A DNA stretch of 64,000 nucleotides from Delphinapterus leucas (taxonomy: Eukaryota; Chordata; Mammalia; Artiodactyla; Monodontidae). The stretch's first letter is position 1. Each line of letters begins with the position of its first letter. The notes beneath the pieces are model-generated. The model was not told the DNA's origin, ran no database searches, and saw only the letters and a program-made list of their open reading frames with translations. This document shows positions 11,946 to 22,440 of this stretch, piece after piece. Made by a program: the position numbers and the translations under genes. The DNA is taken from the NCBI RefSeq assembly GCF_002288925.2, contig NW_022098069.1, positions 86,349,606-86,413,605 on the forward strand, read 5' to 3'.

Positions 11946-12334
11946 GAGGGGAAGGGGAGCCAGGATCACCAGGGGGGGCAGATAGCATGATGCGTTGGGG
12001 AGACCGCAGGGAGCTCGGGTTGGCTGGAGCTGGCGTGTCTGTGGGGCAGTGGTGAGAGATGGAGTTGGCAGTGGTGATCAAGATTAAATCGTAGGGGCAC
12101 GAACTCTACCTCTGGGATAGTGCAAAACCACTGAGATATTTGAAGCCAAGGGGTGAAAAGGTTGGTTTAGTGTTTTTGCAAGCTTACCCTAGTGGTAACC
12201 CCGTTCCCAGCCTGGGTGAGTCTGCTCTGAGGGGTGCTCTTTTGTTCCCCCTCCCACTCAGAATGACAGCACCCTGTTATCGTCCTGCATGGGCACAGTT
12301 TGTAGTGATGCGACTTCTCTCTCTCTTTGTTCTC
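11946..12334. other. No gene recognised; possible L2 remnant
   Basis: Position 12050-12170 weakly resembles an L2 internal region. The rest is not recognised. Confidence 0.3.
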
Positions 12335-12540
12335 GCTAAACTGCAGTGTAAGCCCCTCAGGGCAGGACCCATGTCTGTCCTGTTTTATTTATTCTTTGCC
12401 TCTCCCCACTAGGATGGGAGCTCCGTGGGAGCAGGGACTCTGCCTGCCATGTCCACCACTTGTTTTCCCAGCTCCTAGCAGAATATCTGGAATAAACTAG
12501 GAGCCCAATAAACAGTAGTTAACAGAGGGAATGATAGAGT
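12335..12540 (+). repeat. Two tandem L2-type 3' end pieces
   Basis: The pattern TGTAAGCCCCTCAGGGCAGG-ACCCATGTCTG occurs at 12347-12400. A second version follows at 12413-12510: GGGAGCTCCGTGGGAGCAGG...GAATATCTGGAATAAACTAG, then AATAAACAGTAG. This is the usual L2/L3 end-motif, present twice in a row. Confidence 0.65.
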
Positions 12541-12769
12541 TGCTTCACTCGTGGTTGGGAGAGTGTTGTTAGAACCCATGTAAGATGTGACCAGGACACG
12601 GGCAGCGGAAAAGAGGCAGAGAATGTGGAAGGGAAGACATCCAGGAGGAAAAGCAGGTCTGGGCTATGCGGGGAGGGGGCCAGGGGGGAGGGTGCAGGGA
12701 AGACAAGAGCATCTAGAGCATCTAGAGACACATCTGTTGGACTTGGGAAACCAGCTGGAATGGAGGCAC

Positions 12770-13025
12770 CATTTGTTAGCTGGTTCATTCATTCATTCAT
12801 TCACTCATCTTGGGGGGCAGGTGGCCCATGGCTGTGTAGATACATAACACATGTACATTATGATGAGTGCCAAGGAGAAAATAAACAGGGAAATGGGAAT
12901 AGAGAGGAATGGGGGTGTGCTGCTTTGGCTTAGATGTTCCAGGAAGGCTTCACTGAGTAGGTGACATTTGAGCTGTGGCTTCAAAGCTGAGAAGGAGCTG
13001 GGCCTGCTAAGGTCTGGAAGAAAGA
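12770..13025 (+). repeat. L2 3' end fragment
   Basis: A (TTCA)n-like start at 12785-12805, then GAGTGCCAAGGAGAAAATAA and CCAGGAAGGCTTCACTGAG with GACATTTGAGCTG, the normal L2 order. Confidence 0.7.
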
Positions 13026-13499
13026 CCATCTAGTCAAAGGCCCCAAGTCAGGATCACTTCCGGAGGATACGGCACCCTGTGAGATGCTAAAAGGCGTTCT
13101 GTGAAAAGGGTTCCATAGCCGACTAAATCTGAGGTATGCTGCAGGCCAAGCTCTTTTCAGGGCTTTACTTCACAGCGTAGTTGAACGATTACCTGGTAGG
13201 GAATTTGCACATCTTGAGTTGCAGCCCCAACTGTGCCTCTTGCTGGCCTGAATCCACCTTTTGCTATTGCAAAGCTCACCTGTCTCTGTCCGTGCCAGCA
13301 GCGTCCATGCTGCGACTGACATCAACCCTCCCTCCTCTGGCACTGTTGCATGGACTTCAGTTTGCTGTTTGGTCAGTTAGTGTTCTCCCCAGATGGTAAC
13401 CTTTCTCACAACACCACCCCTCTCACTTTGTCTCTGTCATTGCACACAGAAAAATACTTTCTGTGATCACTTCCCACCCCTTAAGTGAAGGCTGTGCTC
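13026..13499. other. No gene recognised
   Basis: Includes a C/T-rich patch (13240-13340). A 72-codon open frame at 13181 shows no recognised domain. Confidence 0.4.
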
Positions 13500-14085
13500 A
13501 GAAACTTGATTTCAAAGAGTACAGCATAGAAAGGGGTAAATAAAAAAGTAACTTTTCAATGGAGAACTTCGCAAACACCGCCTGAGATCAAAGTCGACAT
13601 CAGCAGTGATAGGTCATGTCGACAGCAGGTGCCGTTGACGTGATGGGGCACTTTATCTCTGGGGTCTTCCTCCCCAAACCCGTAACCCCAGTCTAACCAT
13701 GAGAAACAACAAGCAAATCCCAACTGAGGGATGTTCTGCCTGACCAGTGCTCCTCAAAACAAGGTCGTAAAAAACAAAATCTGGGAAACTGCCACAGCCA
13801 AGAGGAGCCTAAGGAAACATGATGACTGAATGTGTCCTGGATGGGGTCTTGGAGCAGAAAAAGGGCATTAGGTGAAAACTGGTGAAATCCAAATAAAGTA
13901 TAGAGTTTGGTTGATAATAGTGTATTGATGTTGGTTTCTTAGTCGTGTGTAGGATGCCCTAGAAACGTAAGATGCTAGCAATGTGGGAAATTGGGTGAGG
14001 GGCATATGGGGACTCCCTATACTATCTTCCTAACTTTTCTGTAAAACTGTTCTCAAATAAAAAGGTTATTTTAATTTAAAAAAAA
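13500..14085 (+). repeat. L1M 3' UTR fragment, third copy
   Basis: Homologous in the same orientation to 8650-9240 (shared AAGAGGAGCCTAAGG and CAAATCCCAACTGAGGGAT). It lacks the portion that forms the near-identical arms at 8034 and 40164, so it can serve as an outgroup for part of the comparison. Confidence 0.75.
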
Positions 14086-14385
14086 CATTTAACATAATAG
14101 AAGATTCCATAGATGATTTTGGTCCTCTCCATCAAAATATTCTGGTTCTATTTTTATCAGCTGAGTTATTTAATTTTAATAACTGTTTATCTCTAGACAT
14201 ATTTGGGACACTTCATAAAAGCAATTCTGATTGAAAGTCATTTATATTTTCTTATTCGGTGACTGTGTGCTCCTCTAGTCTCCAGTCAGTGTGCACAGCA
14301 TTTTTATTGGCTTGTTTAAGGTTGGCTTACGGGAACTACTGTTCGTCTTCTTTTCCTGCAACTTGACAGTGAAAGACAGTGTTCG
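14086..14385. other. No gene recognised
   Basis: A/T-rich sequence, possibly diverged L1; no landmark is clear. Confidence 0.35.
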
Positions 14386-14520
14386 GGAGTTCCTTGGTAG
14401 CCTAGTGGTTAGGATTCTGGTTTTCGGTGCTGTGGTTCAGGTTCAATCCCTGGTTGGGGAACTGAGATCCCACAAGCTGCACAATGTAGCCAAAAAAACA
14501 CAAAAAAACCAAAACCATAT
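14386..14520 (+). repeat. Short tRNA-derived SINE (older CHR/Bov-tA-like)
   Basis: It starts with GGAGTTCCTTGGTAGCCTAG and has GGTTCAATCCC as its B box, with a short body ending in an A-rich tail. The tail grades into the purine microsatellite that follows. Confidence 0.8.
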
Positions 14521-14609
14521 ACAGAAAGAAAGAAAGAGAGCGAGAGAAAGGAAGGAAGGAAGGAAGAAAGAAGGAAAGGGAGAGAGGAAAGGAAGGAAGG
14601 AAGGAAGGG
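14521..14609. repeat. (GAAA)/(GGAA)n purine microsatellite
   Basis: About 89 bases, nearly all A and G on the + strand, in GAAA then GGAA repeats. It grew out of the SINE tail. Confidence 0.95.
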
Positions 14610-14866
14610 TTCATGGTTGAGGTTCTCTGCTGTAGTCAGATGCCAGAGCACTCATTCATGCCTCGGCAAGTCACCATGAGCAGAATGGCCTCTGTGGGAT
14701 AATAGAAAAGAAGATGCCATTTGAGACTAGTGTGAGTGCCTGGGAATTGGGCTCATGTCTATCGGCAACGGTGGAGAAAAGAAAGAGCTAAAACCTTCAG
14801 GTGCCTTCTTAGGATGCATTCCTCCATATGGTCGAAGGATAAAATATACATTTTAATTTTCCTTAA
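14610..14866. other. No feature recognised
   Basis: Unique-looking sequence between two SINEs. Confidence 0.4.
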
Positions 14867-14878
14867 AATGTTCAAATT

Positions 14879-15479
14879 GGGTCTTCCCTGGTGGTCCAGT
14901 GGTTAAGAATCTGCCTTCCAATGCAGGTGACGCAGGTTCCATCCCTTGTCGGGGAACTGAGATCCCACATGCTGTGGGGCATCTAAGCCCACGCGCCACA
15001 ACTACTGAGCCCAGGCACTCTGGAGCCTGCACACCACAACTAGAGAAAAGCCCGTGCGCTGCAACGAAAAGACCCCACAGGACTTCCCTGGTGGTGCAGT
15101 GGTTAAGAATCCGCCTGCCAATGCAGGGGACACGGGTTCGAGCCCTGGTCCAGGAAGATCCCACGTGCCCCGGAGCAACTAAGTCCATGCACCACAACTA
15201 CTGAGCCTGCGGGCCCTCATGCCACAACTACTGAGCCCACACACTGCAACTACTGAAGCCCACGTGCCTAGAGCCTGTGCTCTGCAACGAGAAGCTACCG
15301 CAATGAGAAGCCCACGTGCCACATCGAAGAGTAGACCCTGATCACTGCAACTAGAGAAAGCCCGTGCATAGCAACAAAGACCCAACGCAGCCAAAAAAAA
15401 AAAAAGGCCCACATGCTGCAACGAAAGATCCTGCGTGCCGCAACTAAGACCCGACGCAGCCAAATAAATATTTTTTTTT
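14879..15479 (+). repeat. CHR-type SINE split by a second SINE
   Basis: The outer SINE runs 14879-15079 and resumes at 15406-15479 (CGCAGCCAAATAAATA tail). An exact 12-bp duplication AATGTTCAAATT at 14867-14878 and 15480-15491 proves that one insertion event made the outer element. Confidence 0.93.
15080..15405 (+). repeat. CHR-type SINE nested in another SINE
   Basis: A complete same-orientation SINE starting GGACTTCCCTGGTGGTGCAG and ending in a 13-A tail. It sits inside the outer element with an imperfect duplication (GACCCCACAG / GGCCCACATG). It is younger than the outer SINE. Confidence 0.92.
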
Positions 15480-15737
15480 AATGTTCAAATTATAGAACAT
15501 ATTTAACAAAGTGTGCTATATAGGTTAGATATTTGGTGAAGTTTCTGTTATTGTATTATTTGTTATATTGTAAAGCATAAAAAGTGGCATTTAATTATTA
15601 GAAAACTTCCTTCATATTCTTCTGAAGATAATCAATTTAAACTTAGCATTTCTGCTTTCTCAGGACAAGTAAGAAACTTATTTATCCCTCTTTCCATTGG
15701 TAAAGGAACTTTCATTAAAAGCGATGTTTTTGTATGT

Positions 15738-16148
15738 CCCAGAGTACCTCCTCATTACCATCCATTTCTATGGTCTCAAAGAACCCAAACCAACTTTAGA
15801 CATGACTTAACCAAAATCTGATTAGGGTAGCAGCACTTAAACAAATATAAATGTCTGTTTTTGTGCCATTGATAGCCCCGTTAATGTGAATGAGACATTT
15901 CCTAATGACAGTAAACTTCAGTCATTCCTTTCCTTTCCTTTTCTTAGTTCATAAAGCAGTTATAGCCAAGACTACTAGTTGAGTCACTAATTGCTCTGTA
16001 GCTGTTGCATGACAGTGTTGAGGGTCTTTCCAGATCGTGTGCACTATTGGAATTCAGGGAGCCATGCTTCACTCTGATCATGTAACTGCTGAGTGCTTGG
16101 GTTCTCAATAAACACCCTTCGTGGGATTCACTGAAAAAAAAAAAAAAA
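15738..16148 (+). pseudogene. Processed retrocopy, apparently the 3' end of an mRNA
   Basis: This segment ends with AATAAA at 16107-16112, about 20 bases before a run of 15 A (16134-16148). It is flanked by a duplication of about 17 bp, AAAAG(C/T)GATGTTTT-TGT, at about 15717-15734 and 16146-16163. These are the marks of L1-mediated retrotransposition of a 5'-truncated transcript. It matches no SINE or L1 tail that I know. One frame at its left end (from VPEYLLITIHFYGL to a TAA near 15810) could be the end of a source reading frame, but I cannot identify the parent gene. Confidence 0.55.
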
Positions 16149-16329
16149 AGTGATGTTTTATGTGCTGTGGGAGGGAAATGATTTCAGGAATCACGCCAGA
16201 CGACCCTGACACCACGCTGTGCTTACCAAGAGCTTCTAGCTGGGCACGTTAGTTACAGTCTGGTCTGATCCCGATTTGACATGCTATTGGATAGAGAACA
16301 CATTCTGTTTTATACAGCTGTAGACGCTG

Positions 16330-16790
16330 ACATTACTCAAAGTGAGTAAATTTTATAGATGTTCTCTTATGAGTTTGAGAAAAGTCCCTTCTTTTCCTAG
16401 TTGAGTTGTTGTAATATGAATGAGTGTTGGATTTTGTTTCTGTTGTGGTGGTGATGTGCTTTTTGTCCTTTATTCTACTAATCTGATGTATTATATTAAT
16501 TATTTTTGGATTTTAAACCAACCTTGTATTTCTGAGATAAATCCCACTTGGTCATGGTGCATAACCCTTTTTACATGTTGCTAGATTCAGCTTGCTAATA
16601 TTTATCGAGGATCTTTGTGTCTATTTATGGAGGATGTTCTATTTGGTGTCCGGCTTTAGCGTCAGGATAACACCTCATAGAATGAGTTGGCAATCTCCTG
16701 ACTCTGCCATTCTGGAAGTACCTTTCATTGCTGAATTTTTTGAGAGTTCTTTATATGTTTTGAATCCAACATGATTTGCAAAAAAAAAGT
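16330..16790 (-). repeat. L1 ORF2 fragment, antisense
   Basis: Antisense L1 reverse-transcriptase-region sequence (TTGTATTTCTGAGATAAATC CCACTTGG, GAATGAGTTGGCAATCTCC). It covers the same part of L1 as 17640-17980, so it is a separate insertion. Confidence 0.75.
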
Positions 16791-17985
16791 TTGATGGAGT
16801 CCAGTGTTTCACTGTTTTCTTTTACGGACCATGCTGATGGTGTGTATCTAGCAACTCTTCATCTAACCCAAGATTACAAAGATTTTCTCTTAAGTTTCCT
16901 TCTAAAAGCTTTAGAGTTTTACATTTTACCTTTATGATCCGTAAATTATAGAATCAGCTTCTTGATAGCTATGAAAAATCCTGCTAGTATTTTGATTGGG
17001 ACTGTATTAAATTTATAGATCAACTTGGGAGTCATTGGCTTATTAAGGTGAATATTCTAACCCATGAACATGGTATATCTTTCCGTCTATTTAGGGCTTT
17101 TAAAATTTCTTTCATCAGAATTCTGTAGTTTTCAACATACGGATTTATACCTAAATATTTTGGGGTATATTATAAATGGCATTGTTCATTTAATTTCAAT
17201 GTCCAGTTATTCATTGGTACTATGTAGACATAGAATCGATTTTTGTATATTGACTTTATGTTGATTCTTTGGTCAACTCATTTATTAGTTCTGGAAAGCT
17301 TTTTTGTAGTTTCCATGGGTTCTTCTACGTATGAAATCACATCTAGTGAATAAGGGTCATTCTACTTCTTCCTTTGTACTGTATGCTTTTCACTATTCTC
17401 TCCTTCCTTATCGTGCTGGCTAGGACCTCCTATATTATGTTGAATAGAAGTGTTGGAAGTGGACATCCTTGCCTGCTCCTGATTTTGAGGCGAATACACT
17501 GAGTTTTGCACCATCAGGATGACGTTAGCTTTAGGTTTTGTCGCAGGCTCTGCTTATCACGTTAAAGGAGTCCCTTCTGTCCCCAGTTTGCTGAGAGTAG
17601 TTTTGGCCACGAATGGATATTTAATTTTGTCAGATGCTTTTTCTGCATCTATCAAGATGATCATGTGACTTTTCTTCTCTAATCTATTAATATGCTGAAT
17701 GACGTGGATAGATTTTCAAATGTTGAACCAGCCAAGGCTGGGCTTTGGGGGATTAAGCCCACTTCGTCATGACGGATTGTCCTATTGTTGGATTTGATTT
17801 GCTAATATTTTGTTTAGGATCTTTGGTGTGTATATTCATGCAGGATATGGGTCTGTAGTTTTCTTTTCTTGAAATGTCATGTCTGGTTTTGTTATTAGGA
17901 TATTATTGACCTCATAACATGAGTTAGGAAGTATTTCATCCTCTTTTTTTTTCTGGTAGGGATCGTGTAGATCTGGTACAGTCAG
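16791..17985 (-). repeat. L1 ORF2 fragment, antisense, second copy
   Basis: Collinear antisense L1 ORF2 with landmarks ATTTATAGATCAACTTGGGA, GTTGGAAGTGGACATCCTTG and TTTTTCTGCATCTATCAAGA, from the palm back toward the N-terminal reverse transcriptase. Numerous stops. Confidence 0.85.
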
Positions 17986-18078
17986 CAAACACTAAGACCA
18001 AGGCTGGTGCCAAGTGCCAAGAGCAATAGCCTTGGTTAGAGTGGAGAGACCCAAATACTCATCTTAAAATACCTTTTT

Positions 18079-18296
18079 GTTTTCTGTTTTTGTTTTTGTT
18101 TTTTGTGGTACGCGGGCCTCTCACTGTTGTGGCCTCTCCCGTTGCGGAGCACAGGCTCCGGACGCGCAGGCTCAACGGCCATGGCTCACGGGCCCAGCCG
18201 CTCCGCGGCATGTGGGATCTTCCCGGACCGGGGCACGAACCCGTGTCCCCTGCATCGGCAGGCGGACTCCCAACCACTGTGCCACCAGGGAAGCCC
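18079..18296 (-). repeat. Young short CHR-type SINE, antisense, 388 bp before a POLN exon
   Basis: Perfect 14-bp duplication TAAAATACCTTTTT at 18065-18078 and 18297-18310. Its T-rich tail followed by GC-rich body, read in the POLN sense direction, offers a polypyrimidine tract and possible cryptic acceptors. Nearly identical to 1831-2039 and 42590-42785. Confidence 0.95.
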
Positions 18297-18684
18297 TAAA
18301 ATACCTTTTTAAAGGAAAGTACGGTGTACAGATTTCACAGAAATCTACATTAGCATATTATGTAGGAATTTTAAAGGTAACTAAGTTCATAATTCAGGCT
18401 GCTGATGAAAGAATTACTGTATATAATTATGATAAGGGTCACACAGGCTCAAGTCAAAAAGAATTGTTCTCATATTTGCTGATAATACCTAGTGCTATAC
18501 CCACCAAAATTATGTTTCAGTATTAGTTGTATTAAGTATCAATACACTTATGCATAGTACATTGGCATTAGTTATTTTGTTAATGTTTAATAAAATGTGA
18601 CACATTTTAAATACCGTTAAATAGTACAAATTAACTTAAGAGAAGATATTTCAACTAAAGCAATTTCCCTCTTATTATTCACAG

Positions 18685-18742
18685 AATATCCAAGGCATCT
18701 CCAAGCACCCAATTCAAATAACTAGACCTCAAAATTTTCAAG
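18685..18742 (+). CDS. POLN: POLN internal exon (first in window), NIQG segment
   Basis: Internal exon of DNA polymerase nu, a nuclear family A polymerase active in translesion synthesis and cross-link repair. The 58 nt encode 19 codons plus one base, reading NIQGISKHPIQITRPQNFQ. This matches the stretch after the family A template/primer-binding signature (T-GRLS-x-HP|NIQ), which precedes motif A. The acceptor is a pyrimidine-rich tract ending TTATTATTCACAG; the donor is AAG|GTAACA. The exon starts in phase 0, so the previous exon should end after a complete Pro codon; I could not find that exon upstream. The last base G joins GC of the next exon to give Gly. A young antisense SINE ends 375 bp upstream. 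No stop or frameshift is present. Identification is from the protein match and the collinear order of five exons. Confidence 0.93.
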
Positions 18743-19694
18743 GTAACACATTTCTTTCTACTTTGCAGAAGTCTTGTGTAACATTTTCTAAAAACCTAGA
18801 GATGTTGTCATTGTTTTTCTGTGTAACTAACTGCTTTTCTTTCCTGAAGTTCTCCTCTGTATTTGCATGACCAGGATTTAAATATACACTGAAAAATAAA
18901 ACACAGCTAAAGTGATATGGTACCTCCCCTTTAGCACTTTATAAGTCAAAATACATGATAATTATACAAGGGAAGTAGCTCCCCTCCTACTATCTCTCCC
19001 CCACCAACTTCCCAACAAAGAAAAAACAAACAGACGTACAATAGAACTGGCTTTTATTAAAGTCTGAAAATTACTGGAAATGTTTATGAAAGCATAGTAA
19101 CACTCTTTTTCTCTTAAGCTATTACACTGTACTGCTGATGGTTACATTTCTAAAGAAGAAAAAGGTCAAATCTGAGCAAAGTAGGGCTCTGTGGCCCATT
19201 CCCAGTAAACTCCTGCCCCCTTTGCTTTGGGAACTGCTGCTTCCGGAAGGTCAGGGCCAAACAATGAAGCCCGATGAGCAGTCCTCTTTAAAGTACACAC
19301 AATCGTGCGTGAACACAACTCATGGGAGGTGAGCAGCAACTCCGCCTCCTCCAGCCCCTGTAAAATGCACTCAGCGGGGAAATCTTAGAATTTGTGCTTC
19401 CACAAAGGAGATCTTCTCAGCAGAGAGGCCAGAGGGTCTCTAGGCGGCTCTTACTGCAATGTTTGACCTTTTCTTCATTAAGAATTCTACACAGAACAGG
19501 AGACTTTAACAGCAGAAAATCTAGTTTACTTTCAGTAGTCTTATGATGTTTTAAAATTACATTAAAAATATTAAGAAAAATCAGAAATCTAGACTCTTCT
19601 GACTTTAGAATGATGTTAAAATAACTTTGTATGAGGAATAGCTATGAGTCGGCTCATGACCAAATTCACCAAGTGCTATTGAAATATGATTCAG
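18743..19694 (+). other. POLN: POLN intron (952 bp), no repeat recognised
   Basis: GTAACA...TTCAG. A/T-rich; short open frames only. The 19166-19290 stretch is more GC-rich but shows no exon structure. Confidence 0.85.
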
Positions 19695-19769
19695 GCAAAG
19701 ACGAACTCCTTACCATCTCCCCGAGGGCCGTGTTTGTTTCATCCGAAGGCCACACCTTCCTAGCAGCAG
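19695..19769 (+). CDS. POLN: POLN internal exon leading into motif A
   Basis: Second POLN exon in the window, 75 nt, in frame with its neighbours. After the split Gly it reads KDELLTISPRAVFVSSEGH followed by TFLAA, the palm strand immediately before catalytic motif A. Its last base is the G of the catalytic Asp codon, completed by AC in the next exon. The donor is CAG|GTATGT (strong). The acceptor is unusual: the 30 bases before ATTCAG are purine- and A/T-rich with almost no pyrimidine tract, so recognition may depend on exonic enhancers. The match to the vertebrate protein and the clean phase leave little doubt that it is a real exon. Confidence 0.93.
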
Positions 19770-20682
19770 GTATGTGTGGGCCATGGTAGAGACACCGTGT
19801 CACTGGATCCCATGTTATGCGTTTCATACAGTTCAAATATTTAGAAATTGAATAATCCAAAGGTGCTTACAGAACTCATTCTTTAAAATAAGTCCTGGCA
19901 AATATTTATATGAAGCAAAGATTTCTTATGCACAGTGAGAGCAGCTCTGCTTCCTGGGTCCCTTCACTTTACCATGACTAGATCCCAAGTTCCTCTGCCT
20001 GGTCCCGCTCAGTCTGCCCCCCTTTCTCCTCTCTGTCCCCATCACCCGTGGCGCTTTGCCTTGCTTGCTTGCTGCAGTCCTGCTGGTCCCTGTGCTGTCC
20101 CCCAGCAACCAGCCAGCTCCACCTCGGGCCTGCATGGACCCCCCTCCCCAGATGAGGTCCCGCTCCCTCCTCCACCTCATACCTCTGCTGGAAGGTCACT
20201 TTCTTGATGACACTTTACAGCAGCTCCCTCTACACACACTGACTCCGGAAGCTCCTTCTCTTGATGGATCTTTTCCACTTCATTTCTCACCTTCTAACAT
20301 GCTGAGTAATTCGAATTGCCTCCCTCCCCTCAAGTGTAAGTTCTACGCAGGAAGGGATTGTTGCCCGTTTTGTTCACTAGCATACCCCAAGCACACGGCC
20401 TGGCGCACAGCAGGCCTTTTAAATTCTGAGGTTCCAATGAAGTGATGAATCAATACAGCCCACCCTGGAGGCATGGCCAGGCTCGCAGAAGAGGTCTCGG
20501 GACTTTTAGACCCAGGGATGGCCAATAGACCCGAGGCCTAAGGACCCTGGCATATGAGAGGTGGGCACATTGACCTTGATTCCTCAGTGGGGAGGGAAGA
20601 TTGAGGGTCCCCTGGGGGTGGGTAGCAACAATGAGGGACATTGTTCCTAGATTCTGAATTAATGCAGAGCTCTATCTAACAG
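19770..20682 (+). other. POLN: POLN intron (913 bp)
   Basis: GTATGT...AACAG. It contains a C/T-rich stretch (19950-20160) and an L2 3' end (20160-20460). Confidence 0.85.
20160..20460 (+). repeat. L2 3' end fragment in POLN intron
   Basis: It has the L2 order: AGTGTAAGTTCTACGCAGGAAGGG, then a TGTTCACTAGCATACCCCAA and GGCCTGGCGCACAGCAGGCC end motif. Decayed. Confidence 0.65.
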
Positions 20683-20797
20683 ACTTTTCACAGATTGAAT
20701 TGCGCATTCTTGCACACTTATCTGGGGATCCAGAACTTTTGAAGTTATTCCAGGAATCTGAAAGAGATGATGTATTTTCCACCCTGACTTCACAGTG
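20683..20797 (+). CDS. POLN: POLN exon carrying motif A (catalytic Asp, QIELR)
   Basis: Third POLN exon, 115 nt. With the G donated by the previous exon it starts (D)[19 protein letters not shown] and ends [19 protein letters not shown] is family A motif A: the Asp is one of the two metal-binding catalytic residues, and the Glu of IELR corresponds to the conserved Glu that acts as a sugar gate in Pol I-type enzymes. The acceptor is CTATCTAACAG and the donor is CAGTG|GTAAGA. The final TG joins G of the exon at 58263 to make the Trp codon, so the two are joined across a 37,465-bp intron. No lesion is seen. The substitutions I notice against the remembered human protein are few and conservative. 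Confidence 0.96.
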
Positions 20798-21529
20798 GTA
20801 AGATATATGAGCTCATAATAGTATCAGATCCGCAGGAATGCTGACACGATTTTAAAAGCCTGAAGTTGTTCCAAACCTATTTTCATAAGAAAGAAATTAT
20901 ACTTTTCTCTAGTAGTTAATCTCTTTGAAAAGAAGAGTAGGTAACGAGGATGCCAAGAGTTTCCTAATTATGAAAGAAATGGTAATTCTTCACCACTAGA
21001 AAGGAAGTCCATTGCGAAAGAATATAATAGAAATATGGAAAAATCAAAAGTGAAAGGCACGCACGCCCTCCAGATGAGTGTCACTCAAGACAAAGCCCAG
21101 TGCCTGGCAACCTGAGTGGCAGTCGTGTCTTCAGCCCCACTGAAGCCCTCACTTGCTGTTTGGGTACAAAACAAGTCTACACAATGCTATGCTTTCTCAC
21201 TGCCGCCTCATCGTTGCTTTTTTGAGTAAACTTTCATTTTGCCTACTTAGGCTTTTCTTCTTTCGGTTTGAAGCCTGGAACTCCTCCCATCTAAGGCCAT
21301 GAATGCCTTTCTTCAGGGTGCAGTTGGTCTCGAGGTCCAAAGCCAGCAAGAGCAGGCTCAGACCCTGCCTGCCCCTCCCTGCCCACCCCCCAGCTCAGCA
21401 GCTCTCAGCTTGGGTTGACGTGGTGCCGCCAGGTCCTGGTGCTTTCGCCCCGCCCGCCGCTCTCAGGGAGCCGCTCCCAGCTGCTCCCGCGTCTCCTCCC
21501 TTCTCCTTGGTACGCACCGTTTATTCTTC
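20798..21529. other. POLN: Start of the 37.5 kb POLN intron, no repeat recognised
   Basis: Unique-looking; 21340-21510 is C-rich. No conserved exon signal is seen. Confidence 0.5.
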
Positions 21530-22440
21530 TTAAAACTGAGATATAATTCACAGACCATAAAATTCAGCCTTTCAAAGTGTACAATTCAGTGGGTTTTAGT
21601 ACATTCACAAGGTTTTGCAACCATCATCACTGTCTAATTCCAGAACATTTCCATTACCCTAAAGAGAAACCCCACACCCAGTAGCTATCACTCCCCAGCC
21701 TTCCCTTCCACCCGGAAACTACTAATCTATTTTGTCTCTATACATTTGTCTATTCTGGGCATTTCACATTAATGGGATCATACAGCATATGGCCTTTTGT
21801 GACTGTCTTCTTTCACTGAACATAATGTTTTCAAGGTTCATCCATGCTGTAGCATGTATCAATACTTCATTCCTTTTCGTGCCCAAATAATATTCCATTG
21901 TATGGAATAATGTATTCTGTATATTTCAGTATAAACAAAAAAATAATATTCCATTTATTTATCCATTCATCAGTTAATGGGTATTTGGGTTGTTTCCACC
22001 TTTTGGCTGTTATGAATAATACCACTGTGAACATTCATGTACAAGTCTTTGTGTGGAAATATGGTTTCATTTCTCTTGGGTAGATACCTAGGAGAAGATT
22101 TTCTGGGTCATATGGTAATTCTATGTTTAGCTTTTTAAAATTGTGGTAAAATAACATAACATAAAATTTACCATCTTAACCATTTAAAAATGTACAATTC
22201 ACGTCACAATAGTGGCAACTATATTTAATTTTTTGAGGAACTGCCGAAACAGTTTCCAAAATAACTACACCATTTTACACCCCACAAGCAGTGTATGGGT
22301 TTCCACTTTCTCCACCTTCTTGCCAATACTCTTTATCCTCTGTCTTTTTGATTCTAGCCATCCCAGTGGGTGTGAAGTAGTAGCTTTGTTGTTTGATTTG
22401 CACTTCCCTGATGACTGCCAATGTTGAGCATCTTTTCTTA
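21530..22440 (-). repeat. L1 3' end, antisense
   Basis: Antisense L1 3' UTR and ORF2 C-terminus: ACCATCATCACTGTCTAATT, AATAATATTCCATTGTATGG, CCATCCCAGTGGGTGTGAAG. A local duplication of AATAATATTCCATT occurs at 21886 and 21943. Confidence 0.85.

Noticed and set aside
14521..14609. Regular purine repeats considered as a CRISPR-like array
   Set aside because: Simple GAAA/GGAA microsatellite without spacers.
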